From Trichoplusia ni (taxonomy: Eukaryota > Arthropoda > Insecta > Lepidoptera > Noctuidae), in NCBI RefSeq assembly GCF_003590095.1, contig NC_039482.1, positions 17,253,657-17,317,656 of the forward strand: a stretch of DNA of 64,000 nt, written 5' to 3'. Both the position numbers and the translations under genes were made by a program. The notes under the pieces are model-generated. The model was given only the letters and a program-made list of their open reading frames with translations, was not told the origin of the DNA and did no database searches. Positions 58,201 through 64,000 of the stretch are shown one piece after another (position 1 is the stretch's first letter; every line of letters starts with the position of its first letter).

Positions 58201-61200
58201 AATACCCCTAGCTGTGATTACTATTTTTTTATCATCAACTAAGATCATAAGTACGAAGAAAAATTAAACAAGACAAATCTGAAAATACTCTTAAAAATTA
58301 TCAAAACGCCGCCGCCCGCGCCCCTCACCATTGTTACAAGGCTCGGACCGCTCTCGCAACAGAGCTTTATTTCTAAAAAACTACGAGTTGCATCATAATG
58401 TTGAATAAAATTGTATTTTAAATTTATTCAAATTTCATAAATACCTATTTTTTTTTTTATCATGAACGTGTTCTAGTCATTGGATACACGAACTGGGCTG
58501 CTTTTGTAAGACGACTAAAAAATCACGGTGTATATTGATAAATGTTTTTCACTCCCTTGTGTTAATGAAATCAATTTAAATACTGTTGGCTTGTCATGTA
58601 GCTAGGAGCACGTTCTACGCCTGATCTGTTATGATTGAAAACTTCAGCTCTGTGTATAATTGAATCCTGAAGGGATATTGGATGAAGATAAGTGTACATA
58701 GTCCCCGAGTGCAGCCTACTGCAGGTGCTTGATGATCTCGTTGGTGTACTCTGTGCAGGAGCTGGTCCCGCCGAGGTCCTCGGTGAGCACCCGGCCCTCC
58801 TTGAGCACGGAGAAGCAGGCGGCCTGGATGCGGTGGGCGTGCTGCGGCAGCCGCAGGTGCTGCAGCATCATGACGCCCGACAGCAGCAGCGCCGTGGGGT
58901 TGGCGCGGTCCGCGCCCGCGATGCCGGGCGCCGTGCCGTGCACCTGCGGGGGGGGCGGGTTAGCGGCCGGGACCAGGAGCTTGGACAGTTAGCTGCATAT
59001 CAGTAGTGACTAGCGAAGTTCATGTTGTATATGAAGACCGAGAAATAAAGACAGACAGGAATAATACTACTTGTTTTATTTATATGCGAATACAAAACCA
59101 TGTTTGTGTGTTCTCAAATTCATTTTCAAACTCTCATCAACACAGAATTAGTCTCTAAAGACACATCAAAGAAAATCGCACTGTAATATCACACCTGCCA
59201 TTTCTTTATAACTATTAAAAAGAATAACAACGATATTATATAATTGACTAGTTATAATAAAGTGAACAAAATTGTACCACTGATATGCACGTAACTGTAG
59301 TATATTATACACATAATTAAAGTATTAGATACCACAATCTATTTATATCATATCATTCATAATAAAAAGATGCCTTAGTAATGACTGTAAAAACATAAAA
59401 ATGACAATGATTCATCCTCTAGAAATATGCAATGAAAAAATATAAAATATTTATTTAGCTTCATCAATATTTTGAATCAAAGTTGGAATTTAAGAGTATC
59501 AAAATTATAGAGAAAGAAAACAAGAACAAAATGATTTATTCATCCCCAACTCCCACCCATTATTTTAGACATAAACATGCAGACAGGTACATGACATTAT
59601 ATTAAAGACTTTTTAATAAAACAATATGAAAAAAATGCATTAGATGTGTTTTTGTTTTATCATATTAATCAAACAGACATTCACATAAAAGGTATTAGCC
59701 ACAACATTTATTTAACAAGTACATTTTCATGCGGTTATTGCCAGGTAATAATATTTTTTTTTTTAACATGGAAGCCCACACCGGTTAGTAGTTCAAACTC
59801 AATAATTTGAAATAACTTATCTTGCCAAAAGAGTTTTAATTTCTGTCTCACGTCGGACTCACAAAATTGGCTCCGGTTCTAAAGATGATTTATTTTGTCA
59901 CTACTTTTCATTTGTTTGTATTTAAAACTGTAATTTTTTTTGATTTTGGTCTCCCAAGAATTTAGGTTTAAACATTACAGTACTGGGACAAACTATGAAG
60001 ATCATTTATTTAACGAAACTTTTATGTGTGAAATTTTTAAAGATTTGAGTTCAAAACAGTCATTAATTTATTTCTTAACATTATTTGCAGCATCGTGTAA
60101 AAGTACAAAATTATAAGATTTTCGATTTTAGTTTAGCACAAAATTAGGCTAAAATATTTCATTAACCTGAGAAACAATCCGTTTATAAGTACCTATATAT
60201 CTTAAACAAGATGAATTGAATTTAATATAATTGTACAGCTGAAATGTATCATTAATATTGTAAGATTTTCCGGAAAACAGATGTTTTTTATGCTAAGGTC
60301 AACAACAACTTTATGATGTATAGTTGTAATATGAGATCATTCGGTTTATTACATCTAAATACCAGTCGTGATTTCGCAGTTTGTGGGAAAGAGCTATAAA
60401 ACTAATTAACCCATTCAATGCTTCCGATGTTAGACATATATATCAAAAAGTAATTCTGTGGCAGCGCCGCCACAGAGGTTTAAAACACAAATAATTTGTT
60501 ATCTGGACCATACATAATTAACAATATCATTTTTTTTTTCAAAAACAAAACAAAACAGTTGCTTTTGGCGAGCGTTTTTGAGAAGAAAATCATAACGTTG
60601 AATGGGTTAAAATAACTACTAATGTATTCTAATATCTACTAGTCTAAGTAGTACTAGTGACGTAGTCAATCTGTCAACATATTTCAAAATGCAGCCTTTA
60701 CTTTTCTCAAGTAGTCTTCTTAAGACAACAATACATAATTGAGTAATGTGAGCAATACTTACAGACTCGAAGAGCGCGCCGTTCTTGCCGATGTTGCCGG
60801 AGGGCGTGAGGCCGAGCCCGCCCACCAGCCCCGAGCACATGTCCGACATGATGTCACCGTACAAGTTCGGCATCACCTGGAATATATGGCAAGTCAACAT
60901 GTAGGGATAAATGTAGTCCAGTTTTTCCTTTGATTTAAAAATAACATATAAGTAAGAATGAAAATTGCTGCAAGTAGGAACTTTAACAGGAATTAAATGT
61001 TGTGAAATTGAGACACAGCTCACTTCCACTTTAGTAAAAAATCTGCTTAAAGATTAGACACACACAGGTGGCATTCGTAAGTGAGTGTGTGCGAAGCTAA
61101 GCTATTACTGCACAAGTTGATCGATCACAGATTACGCTACGCTTGACACGGTCGATCCGTAGACGGGTCACCATCTCCTTCCAACGAGTTCCTCCGTGTT

Positions 61201-62995
61201 TCGGAAGGCACGTTAAAGTATTGCAAAAAAAGCACTGGTACTTTGCTGAATCCGGGTAGACTTGAAGCCGATCCCAACATAGTAGCGAAAAGGTCAGTAC
61301 GATGTTAAGGAGGCATTGATGCATTTTTTTTTTGTTCTAGCCGCCAGCGAATAGTAGCTTTAATTACTTACCAGTACGTCGAACTTGGAGGGGTCCTGCA
61401 CCATGTTGAGGCAGACAGTGTCGAGGTAGCGCTCCTCGAACTTGATGTCGGGGTACTTGGTTGCCAGCTCGCGGCAACACCGCAGGAAAAGACCGTCTGA
61501 CATACGCCTGCAAATATTATTATGTGCGTTAGTTGATGATGAATTGACTACGTATCGATAACGAATAATAGTTTAATTTGGTTTTGGAGTTGGGATTTTT
61601 TATAAATCCTTTCAAAAAAGAGCATTCGAAGTTAGAGTAGCTTCAAGAGGAATTCTACAACAAAGACTCTTCAAAAAAGTCACAGTGAAGCGTGGCGAAA
61701 TTTTTTATTTTGTAATTATGGTATTGACGTCTTGTTTGTGATGTGTAAAATTACTGTTGTGTAGTCTGCAATAAAGTCGAAAAACAGGGTAATATTGATA
61801 ACTCGTATGGGGTTGTGGTCACCTAGCCAAACCCACTGTGCGCGTGGATCGCGGGTTTGATTGCCGCATAGGACAAGCATTTTTATGATCCACCAATGCT
61901 AGCCCTAAGTAACAGGCATCTTTGTGCATGTGAATCTAATGTTTGTGCAAGACAAGGATAAAAATCCTTAGTGCGAGGGTCGTACCAAAGAAAACATTGT
62001 CGCAATAAGCAAATTACAAAGAGAGAAGTGATGCAAAACACATTCATAACGTATTGATATTGAAAACAATAAATTATAATGTTTGTGCTGTAAAACGACA
62101 CTGTTTCGTTAGCTGAAGGTTCGAGTGACATTCCACTCACATGAGCAGCAATTAGAACATCCATGTTAGGAGTGAATGACGGTGTAACGTTACTTGTAAT
62201 TTATCTTTGTATTTAAAATGTAGAACTACATACTGAGCTGTACGAAAGATTTGGAGTCACGTATAGATGGTTAAATTAAGATCTTATTGTATAGGTAACG
62301 CAATGCAAATGAATTGTGTTTATGTATCGCCACATTAAATACAAACTCCTTTATTTTAAGATTTTCTCATCCAAAAACTTACACCTAAGATTTGGCGATA
62401 ACTTATTTTGTATGTAATAAAACCAGCAAATCTTCCTCCTCAAGTTAATAACCTACTTCTAACTATCATTTTATGGGCGATTTGTCACATCCATAGCCAT
62501 AATGATTTTTTCAGCCTTTTAAAGGGCATTATTCACTTCTATCATTCACTCAATAATTGACTGCCCTAATAACCGAGTGGTTGAAGTCACCACCACACCG
62601 AACCCGTCGCCGGTTGGGGTGATTCCCGCGTGGGGCAAGTATTTGTGTGATCCACTCATGCTTATTATGAGTTTCGGTGTCTTTGTGCACGAGATATATA
62701 TGTTTGTGAAACCCCCGCGACACTGTGAATCCTTTTAAACAAAGGAATGACCAAATTTCGATCCCTAATTAAAACTTACATAATGTTAGCCTTGTGCACG
62801 GCGGTGACCTTCTTCCTGTTGTTGTCGCGCGCGAACTGGAACGCGAACTCGGCGACCCGCTTGCTGGCCTCCTCGGTGATCAGCTTGATGGACTGCACGA
62901 CGCCGTCCACAATCTCGTGCTCGATACCCGAGTACTCGCCCTCAGTGTTCTCACGGATCGTCACCACGTCCACGTTGTCGTATAACGTTTTGATA
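55023..62995 (-). CDS. Idh3a: Isocitrate dehydrogenase [NAD] alpha subunit, 3' part, alternative ends
   Basis: Catalytic alpha subunit of mitochondrial NAD-dependent isocitrate dehydrogenase (TCA cycle: isocitrate to 2-oxoglutarate). The window holds the downstream exons 62995-62780, 61507-61372 and 60876-60763, then either 58943-58716 or 55250-55023 as last exon. The reading enters at YDNVDVVTIRENTEGEYSGI and continues FARDNNRKKVTAVHKANI, MRMSDGLFLRCCRELATKYP, YLDTVCLNMVQDPSKFDVL, then VMPNLYGDIMSDMCSGLVGG and LGLTPSGNIG, the isocitrate/isopropylmalate dehydrogenase signature. Both last exons begin in phase 0 after ...ALFES. The transit peptide and roughly the first 130 residues lie to the right of the window. 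Compared with vertebrates, GANGVAIFES is GKNGALFES here. The identification is secure; how the ends are used is inference. Confidence 0.93.
55251..58715 (-). other. Interval between the two Idh3a last exons
   Basis: 3.5 kb of AT-rich sequence: the 3' UTR of the proximal form, a MITE (58145-58530), then unexplained sequence. An isolated GC-richer patch at about 57470-57570 has no recognisable coding content. No gene is supported. Confidence 0.5.
58145..58530. mobile_element. MITE with about 48-bp terminal inverted repeats
   Basis: The left end CACGGTGATTTTTTAGTCGT and the right end, read inward, CACCGTGATTTTTTAGTCGT match for about 48 bases with four differences (both continue through CTTACAAAAG and AGCCCAGTTC to GTATCC). 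Each end is flanked by TA. The element is 386 bp with no coding sequence, fitting a Tc1/mariner-type MITE. On the minus strand it contains AATAAA at 58371-58366 and 58428-58423, placed 290-350 bases past the proximal Idh3a stop. Confidence 0.8.
58716..58943 (-). CDS. Idh3a: Idh3a proximal alternative last exon
   Basis: Encodes 75 residues, exactly the length of the distal exon, from VHGTAPGIAGADRANPTALL to CTEYTNEIIKHLQ and a stop at 58716. The acceptor is strong (CCGCCCCCCCCGCAG). The frame is intact and codon use is GC-rich, as in the upstream exons, so this is not a decaying duplicate. Relative to the distal exon, the conserved cofactor loop changes from APDIAGKDMANP to APGIAGADRANP; the downstream helix VMMLQHLRL is kept. 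Splicing to it from 60763 preserves the frame. Confidence 0.8.
   Translation of the reverse strand: MHGTAPGIAGADRANPTALLLSGVMMLQHLRLPQHAHRIQAACFSVLKEGRVLTEDLGGTSSCTEYTNEIIKHLQ
61070..61325 (+). repeat. Dispersed lepidopteran repeat in an Idh3a intron
   Basis: 'ACGAGTTCCTCCGTGTTTCG', 'GAAGGCACGTTAAAGTATTG' and 'GTAGACTTGAAGCCGATCCC' are phrases of a common lepidopteran non-LTR 3' repeat. It has no usable coding sequence. Confidence 0.5.
61800..61985 (+). repeat. tRNA-derived SINE copy in an Idh3a intron
   Basis: 'GTGGTCACCTAGCCAAACCC', box B-like GCGGGTTTGATTGCCGC, then 'TGATCCACCAATGCTAGCCC'. It is a diverged head with a recognisable tail. Confidence 0.6.
62570..62745 (+). repeat. tRNA-derived SINE copy in an Idh3a intron
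   Basis: 'AATAACCGAGTGGTTGAAGTC', 'GGGGTGATTCCCGCGTGGGG', 'TGTGATCCACTCATGCTTAT' and 'GTTTGTGAAACCCCCGCGAC'. It lies just downstream (on the gene's strand) of the 62780 donor. Confidence 0.65.
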
Positions 62996-64000
62996 CTGGA
63001 ACAATGTGATTGTAGATTAGTAAAGAAATTATACATTACGGCTCATTAGTTTAGTGTTGTTGTTGTTCGATTCTCAACCAGGAGAAATGTTTTTTGTGAT
63101 GAGCACGACCATTTCATTCTGTCGGGATGTGTCTAATCTATGAGTATATAATTAGAAGGAACATATTTTTCAGTGTCTAGTTCTCATAGTACATGCTTTG
63201 CTTAGTTTGAGACGACATGGCGTTGAAAGTTATCTTTTCTTTGTTTCTCAATGACCGTCTTTAAACGCTACGCTACTTTTCTATGGCTTCCACGAAGCAT
63301 GCTTTGTGCCTAATGTCTTTCAGTTTAAAATGGGGTATAAATATTATTTACATTTTTATTAAGAATTTTTATCTATGGATGATAAGGCCGCAACAATTTC
63401 CACAAGTGCACGCTGGCAAATAATGTATGTAAGCTATTAGGACAACGAATCAGTTAGCGAACGCGTCACAGTACTCACAGTGCAGGTCAACTGTTTGTTG
63501 TTTTTAAACTCTGGCAAAAAGCCAGGCTTAAAAACATTGGGATGAAGATGATAGATTGATTAAATTATTTCTATTTGAAAGGAGAGAACAACAAACATAC
63601 CTCATTATTTTATTTAGATATATTAATTAATTAATTCTTATAATTTTGTATGTTATATAAGGTATCAAATCGTTGACTGTTGTTTTCCTACTAAATGATT
63701 GAGTTTTTTACGAGCATAAATCTGTGAATAACTAGATATTACGTAAAATAATCTAGAATTGAGCGGAGTGCGACATGCCATTAATCTGGTAAAATCTTGT
63801 TTCATTTGAGACTGGCAAAATGAAAACCGCCCAAAACCGACCATGCTTAAAGATTTCCGTGTGCATGCATTTTTTATTAGCACTAAGTTAAGTTGGCATA
63901 GCATAGTAACATGTTAAAATATATGATAATTTGATTATCACTAACATCGTCGTTTTGTGATGTTGTTAAATCGTCTTTTCGGAATTCTTTACATTATTTC
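62996..64000. other. Idh3a intron running off the window
   Basis: No further Idh3a exon could be found up to 64000. The sequence is AT-rich with no supported gene. Confidence 0.5.

Noticed and set aside
58000..58248. 82-codon minus-strand frame
   Set aside because: It overlaps the end of the TIR element at 58145 and is low-complexity hydrophobic sequence.

Overview
The window is animal nuclear DNA, almost certainly from a moth or butterfly (Lepidoptera). Evidence: GC-rich exons in AT-rich introns, GT-AG splicing, insect-like orthologues, and dispersed repeats typical of Lepidoptera (tRNA-derived SINEs, a Helitron ending in CTAG, 'GGGCAAAGGCCTCCC' retroelement tails). I rebuilt exons by hand from reading frame, splice sites and phase. 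All eight complete gene models give uninterrupted proteins of near-family length; the ninth gene runs off the right edge.

Layout, left to right. (1) 325-8049, + strand: DCAF12, a WD40 substrate receptor of CUL4-DDB1 ubiquitin ligase, 10 exons, 447 aa. (2) 8050-13967: its 3' region, dispersed repeats and a decayed pogo/Tigger-like DNA transposon. (3) 13968-17369, - strand: tubulin cofactor A (TBCA) followed only 45 bp later by PDCD7 (U11/U12-59K, minor spliceosome), a possible two-gene transcription unit. (4) 19057-43903, + strand: four tandem genes for MYORG-type glycoside hydrolase family 31 enzymes, each with nine exons of the same phase pattern. Copies 1 and 3 look secreted; copies 2 and 4 also carry a hydrophobic C-terminal tail suggesting a GPI anchor. 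(5) 44120-45600: SINE plus a 5'-truncated non-LTR retrotransposon. (6) 45811-53942, - strand: NOL6 (Nrap, ribosome biogenesis), 14 exons, 1114 aa. (7) 55023-62995, - strand: the 3' part of Idh3a (NAD-dependent isocitrate dehydrogenase alpha subunit), with two alternative last exons 3.5 kb apart. The 5' exons lie beyond the window.

The housekeeping genes (DCAF12, TBCA, PDCD7, NOL6, Idh3a) are functionally unrelated neighbours. The coherent accessory block is the GH31 array: an expanded extracellular glycosidase set with divergence in the catalytic loop, in membrane attachment and in rate of sequence homogenisation. The most noteworthy observations are the duplicated Idh3a last exon, whose proximal copy changes conserved positions of the cofactor loop and has candidate poly(A) signals in an adjacent MITE; the altered catalytic loop of GH31 copy 4; the exon-limited near-identity between GH31 copies 2 and 4; and the tight TBCA-PDCD7 pair.
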